Origin: Drosophila miranda
Taxonomy: Eukaryota; Arthropoda; Insecta; Diptera; Drosophilidae
Direction of reading: 5' to 3'
DNA length: 64,000 nt
Assembly: GCF_003369915.1 (NCBI RefSeq)
Contig: NW_022881614.1
Location: 13,384,001-13,448,000 of the forward strand
The notes below the pieces were generated by a model that worked only from the letters and a program-made list of their open reading frames with translations, made no database searches and was not told the origin of the DNA. Both the position numbers and the translations under genes were made by a program. The number at the start of each line of letters is the position of its first letter. Position 1 is the first letter of the stretch. Positions 24,369-35,110 of the stretch are shown here, in pieces.

Positions 24369-24382
24369 GGTTATGGGCCCAG
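24369..24382 (+). promoter_or_regulatory. Primer-binding site (initiator tRNA-Met anticodon arm)
   Basis: GGTTATGGGCCCAG abuts the LTR end. It pairs with the internal CUGGGCCCAUAACC of insect tRNA-iMet rather than with a tRNA 3' end, which is diagnostic of copia-type priming. Confidence 0.9.
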
Positions 24383-24868
24383 ACACCAATTCACCCAGAA
24401 ACAGTATAAAACAGAAACAGTGAGAAACAATAAACATTGTTTGGTGCTTAGTGAAAAGCAGTGCTAAAAAAATGGCATAGACTCATTAGTGTATGTGTGT
24501 ACAAAGAACAAGTTGAACAAATTCGCATTGTGTTTTTTTGATTAGATTTTTGCAGCGAATCGGACCGTTGCCGTGGTTTAAAGTCCAAAATAAAGCAGTC
24601 CCAACGGATCAAGAAACACAAAAGCGAACGGAGACTCAAGTGTGTATACCAAAAATGCGTATGCCAAGCCGCACAAAACCGCGAGTGTGTATACCAAGGC
24701 ATAGAAAATCGCGAAGGTGTGTGTGTAAATAGCAACTCGGAGGGATACTTAAAAGAAAACGAAAAAACAAAAGAAAGACACGGACAACAGTATTGTCGTC
24801 GTAGTTGCTTTGTGCATGAGACGATCGACAGTTACAAATTTTGCACTGTGGGACAATAAGAATAAAAA

Positions 24869-27800
24869 ATGAGTGGAAATATGAATTTCAATATTGAGAA
24901 ACTGGACGAAAACAATTATAGCACATGGGAAGTTTTGATGAGAAAGGTTCTCATACAAAATGATTTGTGGCCAATCGTCAGTGGTAAAATTGAGCTTAGT
25001 GAAATTAAAACAAATGAGCAACGTGCAGCTTTTGAACTAAAGGATCAAAAGGCGACCCAACTAAACAATATTAAAAATTGTGTATCGTCGTCACAGGCAT
25101 GGCAAAAGCTAAATAAAATTCACAGGCCAAGCGGACCAGCAAGGGTAGTGCTTTTAATTAAACAATTGTTGACGGTAAAAATGTCGGATGGTATAAGTGC
25201 ACCGGAGTATTTGCGGAAATTCCAGGTGGTACACGAGGCTTTAGCAGAGGTCAACATAAAGGTTGATGAAAAGATCTTATCAGTTGTGTTGCTAAATGGT
25301 TTGCCTAAATCGTATGAAAGTTTTGTTGTTGCGATTGAGACGCGAGATGATTTGCCGAGCTTGAGCATGCTAAAAATAAAAATTTCTGAAGAAGCGAATA
25401 GGCAGGAATATAGCATTAGCAAGGAAATTACAAGTAGCGCGGAACTACACGTCAGTTATGACAACAACAATTTTAAGAAAAACTTTAAGAAGGGCAAGTG
25501 CGGAAAGGAAGGGCATTTTAAATCGGAATGCCGTGCTAAAAGCAAGCAGGAAGGAGCAAACAAGGGCGCAAACAGTAAAAGCGGGGAAAGATTGGGTACA
25601 ATGCTTTGCGTAACCGAATATGCCAAAGTGGAACCAGAAAAATATGTACCAATCCTAAGTTTAGCTAAGCCAAATGACCAGATGTTAAATGCATGGTGCA
25701 TAGACAGTGGCGCAACGGCGAATCTATGTTGTGACAAGGAACGCTTTGTGTCGTTCACGGAAGATAATAAAAAAGTATTTTTAGCCGGCGGTAAATCACT
25801 TATTGCTGAAGGGCATGGAACTGTTCAAGTAAAGTTCGGTGATAGATCCGTTACGCTGGAAAATGTTATCTTGGTACCAGATTTGCAGTACAATTTTATA
25901 TCGGTCACAAAACTATTAAAACATGGAAAAAAAATTGTGTTTGAGAAAAATCAAGCGATGATTTTTGAAAACGGAAAAATAGTTATAAAGGCACATCTGG
26001 AAAATGGATTGTTTATGGTTCAGGACAATCAGGAAAAGTGTATGAACATTGTAAATGTTGAGGCAGATGCATTCAAATGGCCCAATAGGTTCGGCCATGT
26101 TCATTTTGACGCATTAAAGGAAATGGTTAACAAGGAGATGGTAATAGGTCTCAAGGGCATACACAAGCCAAAACAAGCGTGTGCAACATGCGCAAAAAGT
26201 AAAATTTGCGTGCAACCATTTCAATCGAGCACAAACAGGTCAAAGGGCGTTCTAGACTTAATACATACTGATGTATGCGGTCCAATGCAAAAGCAGTCAA
26301 TGGGAGGCAATCGATATTTCGCCACATTTATTGATGATTGTTCAAGATATGTATCAGTAAGTTTCCTAAAAACCAAAGATCAGGTTTTCGAGGCTTTTAA
26401 AGAATTTAAAAGTGAAGTTGAGTGCCAAACTGGGAGAAAAGTCAAGGTTTTACTAAGCGACAATGGCCGAGAATTTTTGATAATTACCTAAACCAAAATG
26501 GAATAAAGCGAAACTTAACAGTGCCATATACACCTCAACAAAACGGAGTTGCAGAAAGGGCCAACAGAACATTGGTAGAAATGGCAAGAAGTATGCTGCT
26601 GCATGCTGGGTTAAGTGAATGCTATTGGGCAGAAGCGATTCGAACTGCCACGTATTTGCGAAATAGAGTGGCAAGCAGCTGCTTGAGCGGGGTGACACAC
26701 CAGCCAGTGGTATCGCATTTAAGAGTTTTTGGCTCAGTAGCGATAGCTCTAGATAAAACAAAGAAATCAAAGTTCGCACAGAAAGGCTTAGAGTATATAA
26801 TGGTGGGCTACTCGGATACGGCCAAAGCATACCGTTTGGTCAGTAAAGAAACCAGAAAACTCGTAGAGAGTAGGGATGTCATTTTTGTAGAATCTGAAGG
26901 GGGCAAACTAGATGCATCATGTTCCAATGACATGGCATCAATTGAGGTTCAACAAAACCAGGACTCTGAACCCGAAATGGATAGCGAGCAATTTAAAGAT
27001 CCAGAAAATCAGGAGGAGATTAGGTCTAGTAATGACATTCTTGTAATTCCAGAACCAATAAGAGGACCAGGACGCCCAACCATAGTACGGACGGGCAAAC
27101 CAGGACGACCAAGGAAGCAGTATCATATGCTCAATGCGATACTGGCAGCAGACGTACAAGTTCCACAAAACTACGCACAAGCTGAACGGTCTACTGAAGG
27201 CGAGATATGGAAAGCATCAATGAAGGACGAGTACGAATCTCTCGTGAAGAACGGCACGTGGTCGCTTACTAAATTGCCTAGCGGGAAAAAGTCCATTGGA
27301 TGCAGATGGGTTTATGCAGTTAAGTCCAATCCGGATGGAAGCGTGAACAGGCTCAAATCACGTCTGGTGGCGAAAGGTTGTAGCCATCGCTACGGGATCG
27401 ACTACAAGGAAACATTTGCACCAGTTTTACGCCACGCAACTATCAGGTTGATAATTGCACTTGCAGTCGAACATGGTCTCCACCTACATCAAATGGATGT
27501 TGTCACGGCGTATCTCAACGGCGAATTGGAAGATGAGGTTTTTATGAGAGAACCTGAGGGCTTCATCAGCGAAGTTCACCCAAATCACGTTTTGAGGCTT
27601 CACAAAAGTATATATGGCCTAAAACAATCAGGAAGAGTGTGGAACTCTACGTTGGATGCAACGCTGAGACGCATTGGTTTTATACCGACTGTCAACGAAC
27701 CCTGTCTGTATTGTAAGCCAGGTAAAAATATGTGTCTAATAGCTGTCTACGTAGATGACATTATTTTGGCGTGCAAGGACCTAGATGATATATCTGATAT

Positions 27801-28707
27801 CAAGATAAAGATCGCAGCAGAATTTGATGTGGTTGACATCGGGCCTATGCAATACTTTTTAGGTATTGAGGTAAAACGTGAAGGCAGTACGGGTGCGATT
27901 TCAATCAGCCAACGGAAGTATATTAGAGAGTTGCTCGAACAGTACAATTTGAAAGATTGTCGACAGACGTCCACGCCTCTTGAAGCTGGTTACCAGGTGG
28001 CATGCAACAAAGAGGACTGCCGCAGGGTCGACATCACATCGTTCCAAAAGCTAATTGGAGAGTTATCTTATCTTGCTGTTATGACTCGTCCGGACATTGC
28101 GCATTCGGTGAACAAATTAGCACAACGTAACAAGGATCCTCATTCCGAGCATGAAGCGGCAGCCAAGCACATCCTTCGATATTTGGCAAAAACTATCGAC
28201 TGGGAGATATGCTACACAAAGAAAGGAAAGGCAATTGAGTGTTTTGTTGATGCAGATTGGGCAAGTGATATGACGAACCGAAAGTCATTCACTGGCTATG
28301 TATGCATGTTGGCAGGAGGAGCGGTTTCTTGGGAGTCAAGAAAGCAATCGACGGTTGCCCTCAGTTCCACGGAGGCAGAGTACATAGCCTTATCATCTGC
28401 AGCAAAAGAGGCGATATACTTTCGCAGCCTACTGATTGACTTGAAGCTGATGTCCAAGGAGTCAGCTATTCAGATGTACGGCGACAACATTGGAGCACAG
28501 CAGCTTGCTAGAAACCCCATGTTTCATGCACCTACAAAGCACATCGACGTCAAGATACATCATATTCGAGTGGTTCTCAAGAGAGGTGAAGTCAACATTG
28601 CGTATCTGCCAACCGATGAGATGATAGCAGATGTCCTCACAAAGAACTTAGCCAAGGTTAAGCACCATAAATTTGTATTCGCATTTGGTTTAAAAGATCG
28701 TTTATAA
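24869..28707 (+). pseudogene. Gag-Pol polyprotein of the copia-like element, frameshifted
   Basis: Order: Gag (starts MSGNMNFNIEKLDENN), zinc knuckle, protease with WCIDSGATANLC, integrase (H..H/C..C region about 26090-26215; catalytic D in HTDVCGP, D in LLSDNGREF, E in NGVAERANR), reverse transcriptase (YVDDIIL box at about 27750), then RNase H (DADWASD and STEAEYIALS). Domain order integrase-before-RT is the Ty1/copia signature. Two defects are visible. The knuckle reads KCGKEGHFKSEC, so the first Cys pair is incomplete. The frame is lost in a T run at about 26470-26480, just after the second integrase aspartate; the first frame stops at 26491 and the rest continues in another frame to 28707. 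The element is probably non-autonomous now unless the frameshift is an assembly error. Confidence 0.92.
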
Positions 28708-28779
28708 GTGCTTGACATGTTATTGAATATTAGTTAAGTATATTTAAAGTTTGTAAACATGCGTTGTGTTGAGGAGGAG

Positions 28780-28968
28780 TGTTCAAAGTGACCGCCACGA
28801 TAATTAGATATTGATCTCTAACAACACTGCGCATGTGCCCTGCTGCATATCGATGTTCTCATATCGATATTCTTCTTTCGGCGTCTGTCTCTTGCGTATG
28901 TTACTCGGAAGCACATATAATTCTGTATACTAATCTTCTGCTGTCTTACAAATAAAATAACTTTAACA
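28780..28968 (+). repeat. 3' LTR of the copia-like element
   Basis: 189 bp with two ATATCGAT units instead of three, plus scattered substitutions relative to the 5' LTR. Preceded by GAGGAGGAG (28771-28779). Confidence 0.93.
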
Positions 28969-29090
28969 GATTGCAATTCCTGTACCTTTGCCAAGGCATT
29001 CGGCAAATCTGGAGGATTCAATGAGAATAGGATTTCTGCAATACCGCCGTTTAGGCCAGTGACAAAAATGCGTTAGGCATTGTCTCTAAT
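28969..29090 (-). mobile_element. gag-A fragment, copy 6, remainder
   Basis: Starts with the duplicated GATTG and completes the gag-A copy begun at 24102. Bounded by the start of U19. Confidence 0.8.
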
Positions 29091-30000
29091 TATACCCGAT
29101 ACTCAAAATGAGTATTGGGGTATATTAGATTTGTGGTGAAAATGGATGTGTGTAACGTCCAGAAGGAATCGTTTCCGACCCCATAAAGTATATATATTCT
29201 TGATCAGCATCAATAGTCGAGTCGATTGAGCCCTGTCTGTCTGTCCGTCCGTCCGTCCGTCTGTACGTCAGTTCGTCTGTCCGTCTGTCCGTCCCCTTCA
29301 TCGCCTAATGCTCAAAAACTATAAGAACTAGAGCAACGATGTTTTGGACCCAGACTTCTGTGATATGTCACTGCTACAAAAATATTTCAAAACTTCGCCC
29401 CGCCCACTTCCGCCCCCACAAAGGACGAAAATCTGTGGCATCCACAATTTTAAAGATATGAGAAAACCAAAAACGTAGAATTGTAGAGAATGACCATATC
29501 TTTAAGACTGCGGAATCTGAATTGGATCGCATTATTATTATAGCCAGCATCAAGAAAACAATTTCATTTTTTCTCGCCCTGTCTCTCTCTAACACACACG
29601 TAGCATAAGCGGCTTTGCTTAGAGTAAAACATTAGCGCCTAGATCTCAGAGACTATAAAAGCTAGAGCAACCAAATTTTGTATTCACACTCCTAATATAT
29701 CGGACCGAGACGAGTTTGTTTCAAAATTTCGCCACACCCCCTTCCGCCCCCGCAATGAACGAAAATCTGTGAATATTCACAAATCTCAGAGACTATTAAG
29801 GCTAGAGTAACCAAATTTGGTATCCGCACTCCTGTTAGATCTCACTATAAAACGTATATCTCAAAATTTCGCCCCACCCCCTTCCGCCCACACAAAAGAC
29901 GAAAATCTGTTGCATCCACAATATTGCAGATTCGAGAAAACTAAAAACGCAGAATCATAGATAATGATAATATCTATCAAATTGCTGAATCTGGATTTAT
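29091..30000 (+). mobile_element. Helentron copy U19, 3' truncated; last + strand copy of the array
   Basis: Normal 5' end and a longer CTGTCCGT-type tract. The copy stops after GCTGAATCTGGAT, losing the last ~190 bp including the terminal hairpin. Sequence beyond is not repeated elsewhere in the window. Confidence 0.85.
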
Positions 30001-30152
30001 ATATCATATGAATATGATAAGGAGCGAAGAGAATCTAATGGGTAACATGGAACAATCTGGATTACGTAAACTACGAGTGCTGGCATTTGTGGCGAAATAT
30101 TAGAAAAAGTTCCGGTTTGTGGAATAATACATGAACATGTGATTAATTTAAA
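30001..30152. other. Non-repeated spacer at the polarity switch
   Basis: About 150 bp, AT-rich, with TATATATCATATGAATATG near its left edge. No gene or element is recognised. It separates + strand from - strand Helentrons, so it may be original chromosomal DNA or an inversion junction. Confidence 0.6.
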
Positions 30153-31252
30153 ACGAGGGGAACGTTGTGAGTTGCTGCGGACACCGCAACTCTACAGTTA
30201 TAGCCGATACTAAGTCAGTATGGCTCTCCTCCGGCAGACGCTGCTAATATTAAACGACACGACAAAGAGTGCGTGCGAGAGAGACAGAAAATCAGTCTGA
30301 GCGTGACGTCGGGCGCTGCGTAGCCAGTGCAAATTGATTTGTTCCTTTTGGCTATAAAAATTATCTGATCTGGTCCATATTCAGCAATCTGATAGATATG
30401 GTCATTATCTATGATTCTGCGTTTTTAGTTTTCTCGAATGTGCAATATTGTGGATGCAACAGATTTTCGTTTTTTGTGGGGGGGGAAGGGGGTGGGGCAA
30501 AATTCTGAGATATACGTTTTATAGTGAGATCTAACAGAAGTGCGGATACCAAATTTGGTTACTCTAGCCTTAATAGTCTCTGAGATTTGTGGATGCCCCA
30601 GATTTTCGTCCTTTGCTGGGGCGGAAGGGGGTGTGGCGAAATTTGGACACGAAACGGTCAAGGTCCGATATCACAGGAGTGTGGATACCAAATTTGGTTG
30701 CTCTGGCTCTTATAGGTTCTGAGATCCTTGAACTCATATTTTGCAATTGGCAAAACCGACCATGCAACCTGTGTGTTAGAGAGAGAATGAAATTGTTTTC
30801 TTGATTCTGGCTATAATAATTATACGATCTGGTTGAGATCTTACATTCTAAAACATATAGTCATCCTCTACGATTCTGCGTTTTTGGTTTTCTCATATCT
30901 TTAAAATTGTGGATACCACAGATTTTCGTTCTTTGTGGGGGCGGAAGTGGGCGGGGCGATGTTTTGAAATATTTTTGTAGCAGTGACATATCACAGAAGT
31001 CTGGGTCCAAGACATCGTTGCTCTAGCTCTTATAGTCTTTGAGCACTAGGCGCTGAAGGGGACGGACAGACGGACTGACGGACGGACGGACAGACGGACA
31101 GACAGACATGGCTCAATCGACTCGGCTATTGATGCTGATCAAGAATATATATACTTTATGGGGTCGGAAACGATTCCTTTTGGACGTTACACACATCCAC
31201 TTTTACCACAAATCTAATATACCCCAATACTCATTTTGAGTATCGGCTATAA
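30153..31252 (-). mobile_element. Helentron copy U20, inverted
   Basis: Full length, read from AACGAGGGGAACGTTGTG (3' end) to GAGTATCGGCTATA (5' end). It is more diverged than the array copies and carries G9 at about 30479, which suggests it belongs to an older insertion rather than to the amplified family. Confidence 0.87.
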
Positions 31253-31256
31253 AAAA

Positions 31257-31984
31257 AACGAGGGGGAACGTTGTGAGTTGCTGCGGACACCGCAACTCTA
31301 CGGTTATACCCGATACTAAGTCAGTATAACTCTCCTCCGGCAGACGCCGCTAATATTAAACGACACGACAAAAAGTGCGTGCGAGAGACAGAAAATCAGT
31401 CTGAGCGTCACGTCGGGCGCTGCGTAGCCAGTGCAAATTGATTTGTTACTTTTGCCTATAAAAATGATCTGATCTGATCCAGATTCAGCAAATCTGATAG
31501 ATATGGTCATTATCTATGATTCTGCGTTTTTAGTTTTCTCGAATGTGCAATATTGTGGATGCAACAGATTTTCGTCCTTTGTGGGGGCGGAAAGGGGTGG
31601 GGCGAAATTCGGAGATATACGTTTTATAGTGAGATCTAACAGAAGTGCGGATACCAAATTTGGTTACTCTAGCCTTAATAGTCTCTGAGATTTGTGGATG
31701 CCCCCGATTTTCGTCCTTTGCGGGGGCGGAAGGGGGTGTGGCGAAATTTGGACACGAAACGGTCAAGGTCCGATATCACAGGAGTGTGGATACCAAATTT
31801 GGTTGCTCTGGCTCTTATAGGTTGTGAGATCCTTGAACTCATATTTTGCAATTGGCAAAGCCGACCATGAAACCTGTGTGTTAGAGAGAGACAGAGCGAG
31901 AAAGAATGAAATTGTTTTTTTGATTCTGGCTATAATAATTATACGATCTGGTTCAGATTTTACACTCTAGAACATATAGTCATC
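31257..31984 (-). mobile_element. Helentron copy U21, inverted, 5' truncated, joined to GST
   Basis: Starts at the 3' end just after U20 and runs to CATATAGTCATC. The remaining ~370 bp towards the element 5' end are missing and replaced by GST coding sequence. It shares indels with U20 and with the Dp1 intron copy. Confidence 0.85.
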
Positions 31985-32437
31985 TGCGCCTATCTGGTTC
32001 GGAAGTATGCTAAGGATGATGCCCTGTACCCCAAGGACTTCTATAAGCGCGCCGTCGTGGATCAACGTGTGCACTTCGAGTCGGCTGTGCTTTTCCAAAA
32101 CTGCATTAGGAATATAGCACTTCCACTGTTCTACAGCAATGAGACGGAAGTTCCGAGATCCAAGATCGACGCTATATACGAAGCCTACGACTTTTTGGAG
32201 GCCTTTATTGGCGCCGAGTTGTACCTGTGCGGAGCCAGCGTAACCATAGCCGATTTTAGTGTGATATCGTCGGTCTCCAGTTTGGTGGGCCTGGCGCCCA
32301 TTGAGCCGAAGCGCTATCCTGGACTCAGCGCTTGGTTGGCCCGAATGGCCGGACGACCCAATTACCAGTCGATCAACGGCAACGGCGCACAGATGTTGAT
32401 TGACATGTTTAATGCGAAAATCACAAAGATAGTGTGA
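31985..32437 (+). pseudogene. GstE10: C-terminal remnant of an epsilon-class glutathione S-transferase (GstE10-like)
   Basis: The open frame from 31985 begins CAYLVRKYAKDDALYPKD, the segment that follows the thioredoxin-fold SNAIL/TRAIL-type glutathione site in epsilon GSTs. It continues through the all-helical C-terminal domain (VDQRVHFESAVLF, ITIADF-like VTIADFSVIS, RYPGLSAWLARM) to a stop at 32437. About 150 of the usual ~220-240 residues remain. The first ~70 residues, which hold the glutathione-binding domain, are absent, and a truncated Helentron sits exactly at the break. The internal ATG at 32057 could not make a working enzyme. The C-terminal frame is undamaged, so the decapitation looks recent. 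Assignment to E10 rests on remembered C-terminal resemblance (NGNGAQMLIDMF...TKIV) and on its position next to imd; another epsilon member is possible. Confidence 0.85.
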
Positions 32438-32821
32438 TTTTTGCAGGCGAAAGCGAATTTTTTAAGGTTAAACATGAGATTGAATATGCAATAAAACGTT
32501 TAGTAAACAGTGCTTCAAAATTCAAAATTAATTTTTTAGTACATTGTATGTTTGTGGTTATGTGGGCCCTTTTACGAAAAAATATCACATCTTAAAGGCA
32601 AACTGGTTTATAAATTATTTAGGACAAAGTTCTATGTACTTATTCGAATTTTTGGATTATTTAAACAAATATTGCACAAATGGTTGAATGCTGGCCCCTC
32701 TCTCTGTCGTTTAAGGAGAGGCCTGATTAAACAGCTTAGACATGTCAGTTCCAAGGGGGTTGATCGTTGAAAGAGTGCATCGTATAGATCATTTTCGTTT
32801 GGAGTGGACGTGATCATTCAG
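32438..32821. other. Convergent 3' intergenic region between GST and imd
   Basis: Holds the presumed 3' UTRs of the tail-to-tail GST and imd genes. No further coding sequence or repeat is seen, and no clear imd poly(A) signal was found. Confidence 0.5.
32490..32495 (+). terminator. Poly(A) signal of the GST remnant
   Basis: AATAAA lies 53 bp after the GST stop. Confidence 0.6.
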
Positions 32822-33710
32822 CTAACTGTTCTTCTTGCGTTTCTCTAATGCCTTCCAAACCAGTTTCAAGCGCTGCACGCAATCGCGATGCTGTGACTCC
32901 CAAAGCAGCGTTGTGAGTCGTCCGACGGTAGCCACGCAGCTCTCAGAGCTCCGTACCCATTGGAGCAGAAGTTGGTAAATCACCTGGAGAAACCAGAAAC
33001 AACCAGAGCGTCATTCACTAGAATTCGTACAGTTTTGGACGTCTCACCTCTTTGATATTGCCGTGCATTTGATGATCAATTATGGCCTGGTCAATCTGGC
33101 CCTCAGAATGGCCCAAGTCCCGCATCACCTGCTTCCATCTCTCGCCCAAATGGGTAGCCACCGCGTCCAGCAGCCGCGGATCCGGCTCATCCTGAGACTG
33201 CATCATGGCCACTATGCTGACAGTCTTGCGCGTACCATTGGAACGTTTACCGTCTGGCGAGGCCGCCACCTCGTCAATTGTGCTTGTACTGCTCTTCCGC
33301 GAGCTGCTGGCGCTTAGATTTTGGTTAAAGTTGTACACGGAGCCAAAGTGTAGATTGCTTGCATTTGAGAAGTTCATAACCACCTGTTGCTGTGCACTGT
33401 GGACGTTCATGGTGTTGTTCGTGTTGACTGTGCTGAGGTCCCCGCCGGTCCCAGGAATGTTGGCGGACTGCCCAACATCCATGGAGTTGTAGTTTGGGTT
33501 GGAAAGCTCCCGCAATACCGATTCCGTCAGATCCGCTGAGGCTGTCGGGGTCCTGATGGACGGCAGCGCCAAGGCTCCACTATTATTGTTATCTGCCTCG
33601 CTATCATCGACAGGCGCTGCATCTGTTTCAAGTCGCCCCTCAGATTGCATGCTTGGTGCCTCCTTGCTACCGCTAAATATGTTGGGCAGCAAGTTCTTCA
33701 GCTTTGGCAT
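32822..33710 (-). CDS. imd: Immune deficiency (Imd) adaptor protein
   Basis: Adaptor of the Drosophila Imd antibacterial pathway. It links PGRP receptors to Fadd/Dredd and onward to Relish. Two coding exons: 33710-33048 (221 codons) and 32983-32822 (53 codons plus TAG). The intron is 64 bp (GTGAGA...CTCCAG) and interrupts no codon. The protein is 274 residues, close to the length I recall for D. melanogaster (about 273). Landmarks: LETD at 27-30 followed by AAPV, the Dredd cleavage site that exposes a DIAP2-binding N-terminus; a cryptic RHIM-like core around residues 112-124 ([13 protein letters not shown]); and a C-terminal death domain from about residue 175 across the intron ([11 protein letters not shown] ... 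VIYQLLLQW). The frame is intact and all key motifs are present, so the gene looks functional despite transposons on both sides. No upstream in-frame start was preferred because [10 protein letters not shown] matches the family start. Confidence 0.96.
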
Positions 33711-33740
33711 ATTGCGTCTGTCGTGGTTGCTCGATCGTCA

Positions 33741-33767
33741 ATAAATATATAAAGATCCGGAAATTCC
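33741..33767 (-). promoter_or_regulatory. Candidate imd core promoter: kappaB-like site beside a TATA-like box
   Basis: GGAAATTCC (33759-33767) is a palindromic kappaB-like half-pair. A TATATATTTATT-type box (about 33741-33752, - strand) lies just downstream of it. If the TATA box is used, transcription would start only ~10 nt before the ATG. Position suggests possible Relish feedback, but this is inference from motif and location only. Confidence 0.4.
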
Positions 33768-33936
33768 ACAGACTTGGGGTGTTTTTACCCTTTGTGTTTG
33801 GAAGTTAGAGGTGGCAGACTAACGATTATTCATCAGTAATCCACTATCGGTAACCAACAATCGATAGTCGCTCTCGTCCCTGGTCGAATAACTGGTAATC
33901 CTAAACCGATAATTACTCTCAACGAAAATTATGAAT

Positions 33937-35110
33937 TGTTGCGAACCTTTGTTTTCTTCGGGGCAAAGCCGGCTAGCCAGTCATCCCAGGGCTGGGTACT
34001 TCCCAAGCCCTCAGGTCGCACAATATACCAACTAATTGGACATCTCGAACAAATTGAAACAACAAAAGTAACCGACAAAAAAAACTGCAAACGGACTCTA
34101 CTCGACAAACAACATTACAGTAACTTCCTGCAACACAGACGTGGACCAGGTCGAGGTGTCGATGTTTTTACCTCTGACGTACCCACCCTACCTGAGATCC
34201 GAATCACGACGTTCTGGATCTCCCTGCCATGTGCAGCAGCCTTACCCTCCCGTTGCTGTGGCTCCTCTTCCCACCATACGAAACGATTAGCAATTCATTT
34301 TCTTTCTTATAATTTTCACGTTAATTTCCTACTTTTACATGGTATCATTGCTAAACTAAGCCTGCCTATTCATTCCCCCTTCATCTTATCATTACGGGCG
34401 GTTAATAAATAAATAGATAAATAGGAATAATTAATATAATAAATATAAATAAGTTACATATATAAATAGATATGGACGGACTTAATTTAATGATCGGATT
34501 AACATATACATATAAATGGAGACGTCTAACAAAAATAAATAATGGGAGTAAATATGTTGATTGATGATTTTTTTCTCTCCCTAAATGGGCGAGGGACCCG
34601 CACTACGTGGCCAGGATAGTTTCTTCGAGACCAGCAAAACCAAGCCAGGATGGCGGAGCTGTGACCTATTCCCTATGGATTTGCCAACAAAAAGAATAAA
34701 TTTGGGGTTTCTTTACTCCCCCTTTGGAGCGGACTCACTCTTGTGCTTTTTGGGTCTACTTTCCGTCCCGCTGGTCAGCTCTAAAGTTACTGGTGTTTCA
34801 CTGATCTTGATCCCCTGGAATCACAGATTTATTTACCTTTTCCCCATAAATTTTGGCCTTGCCACTATGTTCGAACTTCTTTCCTTCTCACCGCTTCTAT
34901 GGGATATCACCTATCGTATCTTCGCATGCAACACCTAGCTAAAATTCGAGCGACCATGGCCGGAGAATTATTCGTAAACATCAAAGAGTTACACGTTTCC
35001 TGCTGGCCTTCCCGGACACTACGGTGCCTAGGATCTTGCAGCGCCCAACGTAGGCTTACACCCACTGATCGGATATTCCCCATGTGAGTGCGTTTCCCTT
35101 GGTTTCGCTA
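33937..35110 (-). other. 3' non-coding region / probable LTR of the gypsy-type element
   Basis: No coding potential. Very AT-rich stretch at 34400-34570. Begins TGTTGCGAAC at the imd-proximal edge. The length (~1.2 kb) would suit a long LTR, but the partner LTR at the other end does not align beyond 10 bp. Confidence 0.5.

Larger units (their letters stand above)
24166..28968 (+). mobile_element. Nearly complete Ty1/copia-type LTR retrotransposon inserted in gag-A
   Basis: About 4.8 kb flanked by a 5-bp target duplication GATTG. Both LTRs start TGTTC and end AACA. The 5' LTR is 203 bp and the 3' LTR 189 bp, the difference being one 14-bp internal repeat. The primer-binding site GGTTATGGGCCCAG directly follows the 5' LTR and is complementary to the anticodon arm of initiator tRNA-Met, the half-tRNA priming known for copia. 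A purine tract GAGGAGGAG directly precedes the 3' LTR. The clean target duplication shows it landed after the array had formed. Confidence 0.95.

Noticed and set aside
32057..32437. A short complete GST-like gene starting at the ATG at 32057
   Set aside because: The same frame continues upstream with conserved GST residues to the Helentron break, so the ATG is internal and the gene is truncated.
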